Of a stretch of DNA of 64,000 nucleotides, positions 35,965 through 44,730 are shown one piece after another (the first letter of the stretch is position 1; every line of letters starts with the position of its first letter). The DNA comes from Lachnospiraceae bacterium. Lineage in GTDB: Bacteria; Bacillota; Clostridia; Lachnospirales; Lachnospiraceae. The stretch is taken from positions 62,001 to 126,000 of the forward strand of contig JAFOVD010000027.1 of the NCBI GenBank assembly GCA_017392525.1, read 5' to 3'. The notes beneath the pieces are model-generated. The model saw nothing but the letters and a program-made list of their open reading frames with translations. It had not been told where the DNA came from and did not search any database. The position numbers and the translations under genes are program-made.

Positions 35965-36315
35965 ATGAAGAATTATACAATTACCGTTAACGGAACGGCT
36001 TATGATGTAACAGTTGAAGAAAAGGGAGGTTCTACATCTGCACCAGCACCGGCTGCTGTGCCTAAGAAGGCTGCCGCACCAGTAGCTTCAGCAGCTGCAG
36101 GATCTGTCAAGATCGAGGCAGGAGCAGCTGGAAAGGTATTTAAGATTGAGGCTCCTGTAGGAACAAAGGTAACAAAGGGACAGGCTGTTGTTACTTTGGA
36201 AGTTATGAAGATGGAGACACCGGTTGTTGCACCTCAGGATGGTACAGTTGCATCTATCGATGTTACAGAAGGTCAGCAGATTGAGGCTGGAGCTTTACTT
36301 GCAACATTGAACTAG
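35965..36315 (+). CDS. Biotin carboxyl carrier subunit of the decarboxylase
   Basis: 116-residue biotinyl protein that shuttles the carboxyl group between the carboxyltransferase and OadB. An N-terminal strand (MKNYTITVNGTAYDVTVEE), an Ala/Pro-rich flexible linker (about 25-47) and a C-terminal biotinyl domain are visible. The biotinylated lysine is Lys82 in EVMKMET. It corresponds to MmdC, GcdC or the transcarboxylase 1.3S subunit. AGGAGG precedes the start, and it lies centrally in the operon. Confidence 0.93.
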   Translation: MKNYTITVNGTAYDVTVEEKGGSTSAPAPAAVPKKAAAPVASAAAGSVKIEAGAAGKVFKIEAPVGTKVTKGQAVVTLEVMKMETPVVAPQDGTVASIDVTEGQQIEAGALLATLN

Positions 36316-36340
36316 TGGGTAACCGTAGGAGGAAAGATTC

Positions 36341-37489
36341 ATGAGTTATATCAGTGAAACATTATCGAACCTTCTGCACCAGACAGCTTTCTTTAATCTT
36401 ACAATTGGTAACTATCTTATGATTGCCGTAGCGTGTGTATTTCTTTTCCTTGCTATAAAAAAAGGATTTGAGCCATTGCTTCTGGTTCCAATCGCATTTG
36501 GTATGTTACTCGTAAATATCTATCCGGATATTATTGCAAGTCCAGAAGAGACAAGTAATGGTGTTGGTGGTTTACTTTATTATTTCTATACGCTGGATGA
36601 GTGGTCTATTTTGCCATCTCTGATTTTCCTGGGTGTAGGTGCAATGACAGATTTTGGTCCTTTGATTGCAAATCCAATCTGCTTTTTGCTTGGCGCAGCG
36701 GCACAGATCGGTATTTTCAGTGCTTATCTTCTTGCTATTTTACTTGGATTTAACGATGAAGCGGCAGCGGCTGTTTCAATTATCGGTGGAGCAGATGGAC
36801 CGACATCAATTTTCCTTGCGGGTAAGCTGGGACAAAGTGCTTTGATGGGACCGATTGCGGTGGCGGCATATTCTTATATGTCTCTGGTTCCGATTATTCA
36901 GCCACCTATTATGAAGCTTTTTACAACAAAGAAAGAGCGTGCCATTCATATGGAGAACCTTCGGCCGGTATCAAAATTGGAGAAGATTTTATTCCCAATT
37001 GTAATTACCATTGTTGTTTGTCTTTTACTTCCAACAACAGCACCATTGGTTGGTATGCTGATGCTTGGTAATCTGTTTAGAGAATCAGGTGTGGTTCGTC
37101 AGTTACAGGAAACGGCTAGTAACGCCATGATGTACATTGTTGTTATTTTACTTGGTACATCCGTAGGTGCATCTACATCTGCAGAAGCGTTTTTGAATTT
37201 TACAACAATTAAGATTGTAATTTTAGGTTTGATTGCGTTTATGTTTGGTACAGCAGCCGGAGTGCTTTTCGGAAAGCTTTTATGTCATCTGACACACGGA
37301 AAGATTAACCCGTTGATTGGTTCTGCCGGTGTATCCGCAGTTCCTATGGCGGCAAGAGTATCCCAAAAGGTCGGAGCAGAAGAGGATCCTACAAACTTCC
37401 TCTTAATGCATGCTATGGGACCGAATGTTGCCGGTGTTATTGGAACAGCAGTTGCTGCCGGTGTGTTTATGGCTATCTTTGGGGTATAG
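36341..37489 (+). CDS. oadB: Sodium-ion-translocating decarboxylase beta subunit
   Basis: Integral membrane protein that decarboxylates carboxybiotin and pumps Na+ outward (OadB/MmdB/GcdB family). Around ten hydrophobic segments, the GGADGPTSIFLAGKLG motif with the functional Asp, and the C-terminal SAGVSAVPMAARVSQKVG stretch identify it. 382 residues. The family does not distinguish the source of the carboxyl group, which is set by the carboxyltransferase partner or partners encoded on either side. Confidence 0.95.
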   Translation: MSYISETLSNLLHQTAFFNLTIGNYLMIAVACVFLFLAIKKGFEPLLLVPIAFGMLLVNIYPDIIASPEETSNGVGGLLYYFYTLDEWSILPSLIFLGVGAMTDFGPLIANPICFLLGAAAQIGIFSAYLLAILLGFNDEAAAAVSIIGGADGPTSIFLAGKLGQSALMGPIAVAAYSYMSLVPIIQPPIMKLFTTKKERAIHMENLRPVSKLEKILFPIVITIVVCLLLPTTAPLVGMLMLGNLFRESGVVRQLQETASNAMMYIVVILLGTSVGASTSAEAFLNFTTIKIVILGLIAFMFGTAAGVLFGKLLCHLTHGKINPLIGSAGVSAVPMAARVSQKVGAEEDPTNFLLMHAMGPNVAGVIGTAVAAGVFMAIFGV

Positions 37490-37507
37490 AGTTTGAAGGA
37501 GGAAATC

Positions 37508-38923
37508 ATGGTTGAAGAAAAGAAACCATTGAAAATAACAGAGACAGTGCTTCGTGATGCACATCAGTCTCTGATTGCTACAAGAATGAAAACAGAGGAG
37601 ATGCTTCCTATCGTTCCAACAATGGATAAGGTTGGATATAATGCAGTTGAGTGTTGGGGTGGTGCAACTTTTGATGCATGCCTTAGATTCTTGCATGAGG
37701 ATCCATGGGACCGTCTTCGTAAATTAAGAGAAGGGTTTAAAAATACAAAACTGCAGATGCTTTTCCGTGGACAGAATATCCTTGGTTATAAGCCTTATGC
37801 AGATGATGTTGTTGAGTATTTTGTTCAGAAATCAATTGCCAATGGTATTGATATTATTCGTATCTTTGACTGTCTGAATGACCTTCGTAATCTGGAAACT
37901 GCTGTTAAGGCAACCAAGAAGGAAAATGGACATGCGCAGATTGCATTGTCATACACAATTGGTGATGCTTATACTATGGACTATTGGATGAAAAAGGCAA
38001 AGGCAATCGAAGAGATGGGAGCTGATTCCATCTGTATTAAAGATATGTCCGGTTTGTTGGTTCCAACTGCTGCAGATGAGCTGGTTCGTTCATTAAAGAG
38101 TGCAACGGATTTGCCAATTGAATTGCATACACATTATACATCCGGTGTGGCTTCTATGACTTGTATGAAGGCGATTGAAGCTGGTGTTGACATTATTGAC
38201 ACAGCTATTTCTCCTTTTGCTCTTGGAACTAGTCAGCCAGCAACAGAAGTTATGGTTGAGGCATTTAAGAACACACCATACGATACGGGATTAGATCAGA
38301 AGTTACTTGCGGAAATCTCTGATTATTTTGCTCCAATTCGTCAGAAGTACATTGATGAAGGAACTATGAGTACAAAGGTTCTGGGTGTAAATATTAAGAC
38401 TCTGATGTATCAGGTTCCTGGTGGTATGCTTTCCAATCTGATTGGTCAGTTAAAGGAACAGGGCAAGGAAGACAAATTAAAAGAGGTTTTGGAAGAGGTG
38501 CCAAGAGTACGTAAAGATCTTGGTGAGCCACCTCTTGTTACTCCATCATCTCAGATTGTGGGTACACAGGCTGTATTTAATGTCCTTATGGGAGAGAGAT
38601 ATAAAGTTTGTACAGATCAGACGAAGGATTTGCTGCTTGGCAAATATGGTAAGACAGAAAAACCATTTAATCCGGATGTTGTTGAGAAGGCTTTGGGAGA
38701 TAGAAAGTCTGAAGCAATTACATGTAGACCGGCTGACTTGTTAGAACCACAGTTAGATGGAATTGAAAATGAGATGAAGCAGTGGAAACAGCAGGATGAA
38801 GATGTATTGTCATATGCATTGTTCCCGCAGGTTGCTACGGATTACTTTAAGTATCGTGAGGCTCAGAAAACAAAGGTAGATCCGGCAGTTGCAGATAAAA
38901 CAAATAAAGCGTATCCGGTATAA
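37508..38923 (+). CDS. oadA: OadA/5S-type carboxyltransferase subunit without biotinyl domain
   Basis: Carboxyltransferase acting on pyruvate/oxaloacetate. The HMGL-like TIM barrel starts with TETVLRDAHQSL (metal Asp), contains RIFDCLNDLRNL and the ELHTHYTSG metal His pair, and is followed by the conserved carboxylase domain (about 290-465). At 471 residues it lacks the C-terminal biotinyl domain of full-length OadA, as in the transcarboxylase 5S subunit or PycB of archaea; the carrier is the separate upstream protein. ATG 37508 follows GGAGG; TTG 37493 is rejected. A terminator follows. Confidence 0.92.
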   Translation: MVEEKKPLKITETVLRDAHQSLIATRMKTEEMLPIVPTMDKVGYNAVECWGGATFDACLRFLHEDPWDRLRKLREGFKNTKLQMLFRGQNILGYKPYADDVVEYFVQKSIANGIDIIRIFDCLNDLRNLETAVKATKKENGHAQIALSYTIGDAYTMDYWMKKAKAIEEMGADSICIKDMSGLLVPTAADELVRSLKSATDLPIELHTHYTSGVASMTCMKAIEAGVDIIDTAISPFALGTSQPATEVMVEAFKNTPYDTGLDQKLLAEISDYFAPIRQKYIDEGTMSTKVLGVNIKTLMYQVPGGMLSNLIGQLKEQGKEDKLKEVLEEVPRVRKDLGEPPLVTPSSQIVGTQAVFNVLMGERYKVCTDQTKDLLLGKYGKTEKPFNPDVVEKALGDRKSEAITCRPADLLEPQLDGIENEMKQWKQQDEDVLSYALFPQVATDYFKYREAQKTKVDPAVADKTNKAYPV

Positions 38924-38936
38924 TCTGGGTACTGTT

Positions 38937-38964
38937 AAGGGAGTGGATTTTCCACTCCCTTTTT
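38937..38964 (+). terminator. Intrinsic terminator after the sodium-pump operon
   Basis: AAGGGAGTGGA pairs with TCCACTCCCTT (11 bp, TTT loop), followed by further T residues. Confidence 0.9.
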
Positions 38965-39019
38965 GCGTATTATTCCTGCAAAAGCGTTTCGGTGGCGAAA
39001 TATTTCCTTCATATTATTC

Positions 39020-39047
39020 TTGTAGATTCCCTCTGATTTGGTATAAT
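39020..39047 (+). promoter_or_regulatory. Promoter of the RpiR-family regulator
   Basis: Perfect -10 TATAAT (39042-39047) preceded by TGG (extended -10), with a weak TTGTAG -35 16 nt upstream. The start would be near 39054, 30 nt before the gene. Confidence 0.65.
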
Positions 39048-39083
39048 AGATATCGTTTGCAAATAAATTATTGAGGTGGACAT

Positions 39084-40004
39084 ATGAGTAATACAAATGA
39101 TTTAACATCCAGAATAAATGCAAATTACAGCTCCATGAGCAAGGGCCAGAGAAGACTTGCAAATTATATCTCAGATTATTATGACAAAGCTGTTTTTTTG
39201 ACGGCTGCAAAGCTTGGAAAAGTAGTGGGCGTCAGTGAGTCTACTGTTGTGCGATTTGCGATGAATCTTGGGTACAAAGGATATCCGGACTTTCAGAAAG
39301 CTTTGGAAGAGATGGTGAGAACAAAATTAAACTCTCTTCAAAGAATGGAAGTTGCATATGGTAGAATAAGCCAGTCGGAAGTTTTGGAGTCAGTGCTTCG
39401 TTCTGATGCAGAAAAAATCAAGGGGACACTTGAAAATATTGATGATGATGCTTTCGAATTGGCAGTGGATATGTTAAACGATGCCAGAAGAATCTATGTG
39501 GTTGGTATTAGATCATGTGCTCCATTAGCCTCTTTTTTGGCATTTTATTTACATTTGATTTTTGATGATGTGGTATTATTAAATACTAATAATTCTTCAG
39601 AATTGTTTGAGCAGATGATTCGAATTAGTGAAAAAGATGCAATTATCGGCATCAGTTTTCCAAGATATTCTATGCGTACATTGAAGGCGATGGAGTTTGC
39701 CAATAATCGTAATGCAAAAGTAATTACAATTACAGATTCGGTTCATTCTCCAATGAATCTGTATTCATCCTGCAATTTGATTGCACTTTCAGATATGGCC
39801 TCTATAGTAGATTCTTTAGTTGCACCATTATCGGTTATTAATGCTCTTTTGGTTGCGCTTTGCATGAAACGACAGGATAAAGTTGCTTCAACACTAGAAG
39901 AGCTTGAGCATATCTGGGAAGAGTATCAGGTATATGAGAATGATGAAATTGAACCGATTCAGGATCATCTAAAAATGAAGTATAATGATCCGGAAGGAAT
40001 ATAG
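39084..40004 (+). CDS. MurR/RpiR-family transcriptional regulator
   Basis: Predicted sugar-phosphate-responsive repressor or activator. The N-terminal HTH_6 domain (about 1-77) contains MSKGQRRLANYISDYYDK and the helix-turn-helix AAKLGKVVGVSESTVVRFAMNLG. The C-terminal SIS domain (about 125-260) has RRIYVVGIRSCAPLA and IGISFPRYSMRTLKA. 306 residues. Genes it controls are not obvious: the next gene is a flavoprotein, not a sugar enzyme, and no operator was recognised. Confidence 0.9.
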   Translation: MSNTNDLTSRINANYSSMSKGQRRLANYISDYYDKAVFLTAAKLGKVVGVSESTVVRFAMNLGYKGYPDFQKALEEMVRTKLNSLQRMEVAYGRISQSEVLESVLRSDAEKIKGTLENIDDDAFELAVDMLNDARRIYVVGIRSCAPLASFLAFYLHLIFDDVVLLNTNNSSELFEQMIRISEKDAIIGISFPRYSMRTLKAMEFANNRNAKVITITDSVHSPMNLYSSCNLIALSDMASIVDSLVAPLSVINALLVALCMKRQDKVASTLEELEHIWEEYQVYENDEIEPIQDHLKMKYNDPEGI

Positions 40005-40005
40005 T

Positions 40006-41232
40006 ATGAAAGTAATAGTAGTAGGTGGAGGGGCTGCCGGTATGATGGCTGCTTACACGGCGGCGTCCTATGGATGTGAGACAATCCTCTTAGAGAAAAA
40101 TGAAAAATTGGGTAAGAAAATCTATATTACCGGAAAGGGTAGATGTAATTTTACAAATGCCTGTGAAGTTGAGGATTTGTTCCGGAGTGTTGTTTCTAAT
40201 CCTAAGTTTTTATACAGTGCGTTTTATTCTTTTACAAATCAGCAGGTAATGGATTTTGTGGAATCACACGGTACTCCTTATAAAATTGAAAGGGGAGACA
40301 GGGTTTTTCCGGTGTCTGATCATGCCAGTGATGTGACGGGGGCCTTCCAAAAAGCAATGCGTGAGGCTGGTGTAAAGGTTATGCTCCATACAGAGGTAAA
40401 GAATATTGCGGTTATGGATGGTGCAGTTGGTGGTGTGGAAACCTCAGACGGGTTTATGGAAGCAGATCGTGTCATCCTTTGTACGGGAGGGCTTTCCTAT
40501 CCAACAACAGGGTCAACAGGGGACGGAATGAGGTTTGCAAAGAAGCTGGGGCATAGTATTATAACTACTAGACCGGCGCTGGTTCCAATGAATACCAAAG
40601 AGGATTACATTGTTGCCATGCAGGGACTTTCTTTGAAGAATGTGAATCTTTGCATCTATAATGGCAAGAAAAAACTCTATGATGATTTTGGAGAGATGCT
40701 GTTTACCCATTTTGGAGTTAGTGGTCCGCTTTGCTTATCTGCAAGCAGCCGGGTTGGAAAGACATTAGACAGTGCAGAACTTCGGGCCGAGATCGATTTG
40801 AAGCCGAAGCTTGACAAGGATACTTTGGATCAGAGATTACTTCGAGAATTCAAGGGGAATGAAAACAAAAATATTTCTAATGTTTTGGGAGCGCTTTTGC
40901 CGAAGAAGATGATTCCTGTTTTTATGGAACTTTTGAATTTTTCTGATGAGAAAAAGATTAATTCAGTTACAGTGGAAGAACGAAATGAGATTATTCGCCT
41001 GCTGAAACATTTCCCATTCACAATTACTTCCCTTAGGGGCTTTAAAGAGGCAATTGTGACTCAGGGTGGCGTCTCCGTAAAGGAAATTAATCCATCAACA
41101 ATGGAATCAAAACTGATTCAGGGATTATATTTTGCGGGAGAGGTTTTGGATATCGACTGCTACACGGGAGGATTTAATCTTCAGGTGGCGTGGTCTACCG
41201 GATATTTGGCCGGCATGTGTTCGGCATCATAA
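40006..41232 (+). CDS. HI0933/BaiN-family flavoprotein (NAD(P)/FAD-dependent oxidoreductase)
   Basis: FAD-binding protein of the HI0933 family, often annotated as BaiN-like or aminoacetone-oxidase-like. The N-terminal Rossmann motif is VVGGGAAGMMAAYTA; KIYITGKGRCNFTN and CTGGLSYPTTGSTGDG are family marks. The C-terminal GEVLDIDCYTGGFNLQ motif closes the FAD site. I start at ATG 40006 after GGAAGGA; ATG 39985 lies inside the regulator gene. 408 residues. The substrate is unknown; bile-acid dehydroxylation should not be inferred from family membership alone. Confidence 0.88.
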   Translation: MKVIVVGGGAAGMMAAYTAASYGCETILLEKNEKLGKKIYITGKGRCNFTNACEVEDLFRSVVSNPKFLYSAFYSFTNQQVMDFVESHGTPYKIERGDRVFPVSDHASDVTGAFQKAMREAGVKVMLHTEVKNIAVMDGAVGGVETSDGFMEADRVILCTGGLSYPTTGSTGDGMRFAKKLGHSIITTRPALVPMNTKEDYIVAMQGLSLKNVNLCIYNGKKKLYDDFGEMLFTHFGVSGPLCLSASSRVGKTLDSAELRAEIDLKPKLDKDTLDQRLLREFKGNENKNISNVLGALLPKKMIPVFMELLNFSDEKKINSVTVEERNEIIRLLKHFPFTITSLRGFKEAIVTQGGVSVKEINPSTMESKLIQGLYFAGEVLDIDCYTGGFNLQVAWSTGYLAGMCSAS

Positions 41233-41265
41233 TATAAGAATTTGAATGAATGATATGGAGGATTT

Positions 41266-41922
41266 ATGAATATCGCTATCGATGGACCTGCAGGAGCAGG
41301 CAAAAGTACAATTGCAAAGAGAGTTTCTAAGAAGTTGGGATATGTCTATGTAGATACGGGAGCAATGTATCGAACAATGGCTTTATATTTCCTTAGAAAT
41401 AAGATAGACGGTTCAGATGAGGCGGCGGTTTCAGCTTCTCTTGATGATGTTTCTGTTGAAATCAAGTATGTGGATGGAGAACAGAAGGTTCTTCTGAACA
41501 AAGAGGATGTTACCGGTCTTATTCGTACAGAAGAGGTTGGAAATATGGCATCTGCAACATCTAAATACTCTGCTGTTCGAGAGAAACTTCTTGAATTACA
41601 GCGTGATTTGGCACGTAAGATGGATGTGGTAATGGATGGTCGTGATATCGGTACAACAATCCTTCCGGATGCTGAAGTTAAGATTTATTTAACAGCATCT
41701 GTTGATGCAAGAGGACAGCGCCGTTATGATGAGTTGAAAGCCAGGGGCGTTGAATGTGATCTTGAACAAATCAAGAAGGATATTGAAGATCGAGATTACA
41801 GAGATATGCATCGAGAGGTTTCTCCGCTCAAACAGGCGGCTGATGCATATTATTTAGATTCTTCTGATATGGATATAGATGAAGTTACAGAAGCTATTAT
41901 CCAACGAATTAAGGAAAGATAA
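41266..41922 (+). CDS. cmk: Cytidylate kinase
   Basis: Phosphorylates CMP and dCMP. P-loop IDGPAGAGKSTIAKR at the N-terminus, VDTGAMYRTMA, and MDGRDIGTTILPDAEVKIYL are diagnostic. 218 residues. The cmk-ispH-rpsA order is a common clostridial arrangement. ispH begins 11 nt after the stop. Confidence 0.96.
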   Translation: MNIAIDGPAGAGKSTIAKRVSKKLGYVYVDTGAMYRTMALYFLRNKIDGSDEAAVSASLDDVSVEIKYVDGEQKVLLNKEDVTGLIRTEEVGNMASATSKYSAVREKLLELQRDLARKMDVVMDGRDIGTTILPDAEVKIYLTASVDARGQRRYDELKARGVECDLEQIKKDIEDRDYRDMHREVSPLKQAADAYYLDSSDMDIDEVTEAIIQRIKER

Positions 41923-41932
41923 GAGGTTTTTT

Positions 41933-42808
41933 ATGGGCAAAATTATCTTGGCGAAATCTGCCGGATTTTGTTTCGGAGTAGAGCGCGCCGTAAAGACGGT
42001 TACAGATCAGATTGAAAAGTGTTCTCCTGATGAAAAGATTTATACATATGGTCCGATTATTCATAATGACACGGTAGTTTCTGATTTTGAAAAGCGTGGG
42101 GCACATGTGATTTCTGAAGAGGAAATGGCAAGCGTTTCGCCGGGAACTGTGGTGATTCGTTCTCATGGCGTGACGAAAAAAACTGTTGAGGATTTGGAAG
42201 CTTGCGGACATCATATTGTTGATGCTACGTGTCCTTTTGTTAAGAAAATCCATAGACTTGTGGCGGAGTATTCTGAAAAGGGATATAAGATTTTAATCAT
42301 TGGAAATGAAAATCATCCGGAGGTTCAGGGTATTATCGGCTGGATTGTTCCGGGTACTGAATATGTGGTAATCGGCAACGAAAAAGAGGCGGATGAGTTA
42401 CATTTCTCAAAGGGAGAAAAAGTGTGTTTAGTGTCACAAACGACCTTTAATCACAACAAATTTCAAGAATTAGTTGAAATTATAAATAAAAAAGGGTATG
42501 ATATGTTTGCTATGAGTACAATCTGCAATGCTACGGAAGTTCGTCAAACCGAAGCGGCCGAGATTGCGGCTCAAGTGGATGTGATGCTTGTCATTGGTGA
42601 TAAGAATAGTTCCAATTCTAGGAAACTATTCGAAATCTGTAGTAACAAATGTGACAATACTTTCTTCATACAGACAGCAGATGACCTAGACCTGTCTGTA
42701 ATACAATCCATTCACAACATAGGTATAACAGCGGGGGCGTCGACCCCACAGAAAATTATTGAGGAGGTTCAAAAGAAATGCCAACAGAGAATTTTGAACA
42801 AATGTTAG
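41933..42808 (+). CDS. ispH: 4-hydroxy-3-methylbut-2-enyl diphosphate reductase
   Basis: Last MEP-pathway enzyme, giving IPP and DMAPP from HMBPP with a [4Fe-4S] cluster. The three cluster cysteines are Cys13 (AGFCFGVERA), Cys100 (DATCPFV) and Cys198 (STICNATE); TTFN (170-173) is the substrate motif. 291 residues from ATG 41933, which follows AGAGG; an upstream in-frame ATG at 41879 lies within cmk. The 3' end overlaps rpsA by 31 nt in a different frame. In many Clostridia the two proteins are fused; here they are separate. Confidence 0.95.
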   Translation: MGKIILAKSAGFCFGVERAVKTVTDQIEKCSPDEKIYTYGPIIHNDTVVSDFEKRGAHVISEEEMASVSPGTVVIRSHGVTKKTVEDLEACGHHIVDATCPFVKKIHRLVAEYSEKGYKILIIGNENHPEVQGIIGWIVPGTEYVVIGNEKEADELHFSKGEKVCLVSQTTFNHNKFQELVEIINKKGYDMFAMSTICNATEVRQTEAAEIAAQVDVMLVIGDKNSSNSRKLFEICSNKCDNTFFIQTADDLDLSVIQSIHNIGITAGASTPQKIIEEVQKKCQQRILNKC

Positions 42809-43866
42809 AGGATTACGACAAGACTATAAGAAATGGAGAAGTGGTCGAAGGTACTGTTATCAATGTTAAGCCAGACGAAATCGATCTTAACATCGGTTAT
42901 AAATCAGATGGTATTATCACTAGAAATGAATACAGCAACGATTCCAATTTAGACTTAACTACAGTAGTATCTGTAGGCGATTCCATGGAAGCAATCGTTG
43001 TAAAGGTAAATGACGGAGAAGGACAGGTTCTTCTTTCATACAAGCGTCTTGCTCAGGAAAAGGGCAATGAAAAGTTAAAAGAAGCTTTTGAAAATCAGAC
43101 AGTTTTAAAGGCTACTGTAACAAAGGTATTAAACGGTGGTTTATCTGTAGAAGTTGAAGGATCTAGAGTATTTATCCCAGCTTCCCTTATTTCTGATTCT
43201 TATGAGAAAGATTTAAATAAGTATAATGGACAGGAAATTGAATTCGTAATTACAGAATTCAATCCTAGAAAGAGAAGAATTATCGGTGATCGCAAGACTC
43301 TTCTTGTTGCTGAAAGAGAAGCAGTACAGGAGAAGTTCTTTGAAAACATCCATGTTGGTGATGTAATCGAAGGAACAATCAAGAATGTCACAGATTTCGG
43401 TGCATTTGTTGATCTTGGTGGTGTTGATGGATTACTTCATATCTCTGAAATGTCATGGGGACGTGTAGAAAATCCTAAGAAGATCTACAAGGTAGATGAT
43501 AAGGTTAAGGTATTTATCAAGGAAATCAACGGTAAGAAGATCGCTCTTTCTAAGAAGTTTGATGATGAAAATCCTTGGAACAATGCTACAAGCAAGTTTG
43601 CTGTAGGTACTGTAGTAACTGGTAAGGTTGCACGTATGAAGGACTTCGGTGCATTTGTTGAACTTGCACCTGGTGTAGATGCATTACTTCATGTTTCACA
43701 GATTTCACGTGATCATGTTGAAAAACCAGCAGATGTTCTTACAGTAGGACAGGAAATCGAAGCTAAGGTTGTTGAGTTCCGTGAAGATGAACACAAAATC
43801 AGCTTAAGCATGAAGGCTTTGACAGACGGCGAAGATGATGCTGAAGAAGTTGCTGGCGAAGAATAA
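42778..43866 (+). CDS. rpsA: Ribosomal protein S1 homologue with four S1 domains
   Basis: RNA-binding protein of the S1 family. Four S1 domains are visible, starting near residue 20 (GEVVEGTVINVKPDEIDL), 107 (KATVTKVLNGGLSVEV), 190 (GDVIEGTIKNVTDFGAFVD) and 277 (TVVTGKVARMKDFGAFVE). 362 residues, against six domains in Escherichia coli S1. Whether such short versions act on the ribosome as S1 is uncertain. GAGGAGG within the ispH coding region serves as ribosome site, so translation is coupled through the 31-nt overlap. Confidence 0.93.
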   Translation: MPTENFEQMLEDYDKTIRNGEVVEGTVINVKPDEIDLNIGYKSDGIITRNEYSNDSNLDLTTVVSVGDSMEAIVVKVNDGEGQVLLSYKRLAQEKGNEKLKEAFENQTVLKATVTKVLNGGLSVEVEGSRVFIPASLISDSYEKDLNKYNGQEIEFVITEFNPRKRRIIGDRKTLLVAEREAVQEKFFENIHVGDVIEGTIKNVTDFGAFVDLGGVDGLLHISEMSWGRVENPKKIYKVDDKVKVFIKEINGKKIALSKKFDDENPWNNATSKFAVGTVVTGKVARMKDFGAFVELAPGVDALLHVSQISRDHVEKPADVLTVGQEIEAKVVEFREDEHKISLSMKALTDGEDDAEEVAGEE

Positions 43867-43892
43867 AATATAAATGAAAAGGGGTTTTGAGT

Positions 43893-44690
43893 TTGGATAA
43901 TTACGAAGCATTTAAGAATGAGGTTTTGAAGCTTACTAAGATTGACCTTAGTGCATATAAGGAGAAACAGATGCGTCGACGTATTGATTCTCTGGTTGCT
44001 AAGCGTAATTGCAAAAGTTATTCTGATTATGTAAAGATGTTGACATCAGACAAATCTGTCTTTGAGGAGTTTGTAAATTTCTTGACAATTAATGTTTCGG
44101 AGTTTTATCGAAACCCTGAACAATGGAAACTTTTGGATCAGGAATTCTTTCCGGAACTTATTAAGAAGTTTGGAAAGAATCTGCGTATCTGGAGTGCAGC
44201 ATGTTCTACCGGAGATGAGCCATATTCATTGGTTATGGCTCTTTCCAGACATCTTGATTTGAGTCAGATTAAGATTATCGCTACGGATTTGGATAAGCAG
44301 GTTATCGCTCAGGCGAAGACCGGGTTATATTCAGAGAAGAGTATTGCAAATGTACCTGATGATCTTAAGAAAAAGTATTTTACTCAGGTTGGCAAGTCTT
44401 ATCAGATTTCAGATAAGATTAAATCTAGGGTACAGTTTAAAGAACATAATCTTTTAAAGGATCCTTACATTAAGGATTGTGATATGATTGTTTGCCGAAA
44501 TGTATTGATTTATTTTACAGAAGAGGCTAAGCACGATGTCTATGTAAAATTTGAGGAATCCCTTAAAGAACATGGTATTTTATTTATTGGAAGTACAGAA
44601 CAGGTAATCGATTATAAAAAGATTGGTTATAAACGTAGATATTCATTTTTCTATGAGAAAGATGCTGAAACAAAAGCACAGAATAAATAA
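43893..44690 (+). CDS. cheR: CheR-type protein-glutamate methyltransferase
   Basis: S-adenosylmethionine-dependent methyltransferase that methylates chemoreceptors. The N-terminal CheR helical domain (SAYKEKQMRRRIDSLVAKR) and the C-terminal methyltransferase with SAACSTGDEPYSL, IIATDLD and IVCRNVLIYF are present. 265 residues. I choose TTG 43893 (8 nt from AAAAGGGG) over TTG 43887, which is only 2 nt from it. No other chemotaxis gene lies nearby, which is unusual; it could serve distant receptors or another pathway. Confidence 0.92.
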   Translation: MDNYEAFKNEVLKLTKIDLSAYKEKQMRRRIDSLVAKRNCKSYSDYVKMLTSDKSVFEEFVNFLTINVSEFYRNPEQWKLLDQEFFPELIKKFGKNLRIWSAACSTGDEPYSLVMALSRHLDLSQIKIIATDLDKQVIAQAKTGLYSEKSIANVPDDLKKKYFTQVGKSYQISDKIKSRVQFKEHNLLKDPYIKDCDMIVCRNVLIYFTEEAKHDVYVKFEESLKEHGILFIGSTEQVIDYKKIGYKRRYSFFYEKDAETKAQNK

Positions 44691-44693
44691 TTT

Positions 44694-44730
44694 AAAGGCA
44701 ATGAAACAAATTTGTTTCATTGCCTTTTTT
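44694..44730 (+). terminator. Bidirectional terminator between cheR and the YprB-like gene
   Basis: A perfect 17-bp inverted repeat with no spacer (AAAGGCAATGAAACAAA and its complement, centre at 44710/44711), followed by six T residues on the + strand. It sits between two convergent genes and its end overlaps the stop codon of the - strand gene. Confidence 0.88.

Noticed and set aside
41879..41932. Earlier ATG for ispH within cmk
   Set aside because: It would add 18 residues with no IspH similarity; ATG 41933 has AGAGG and the correct N-terminus.
42778..42808. ispH/rpsA as a single frameshifted fusion gene
   Set aside because: rpsA has its own strong GAGGAGG and ATG, and ispH ends with a stop after a complete domain; a sequencing error is still possible.
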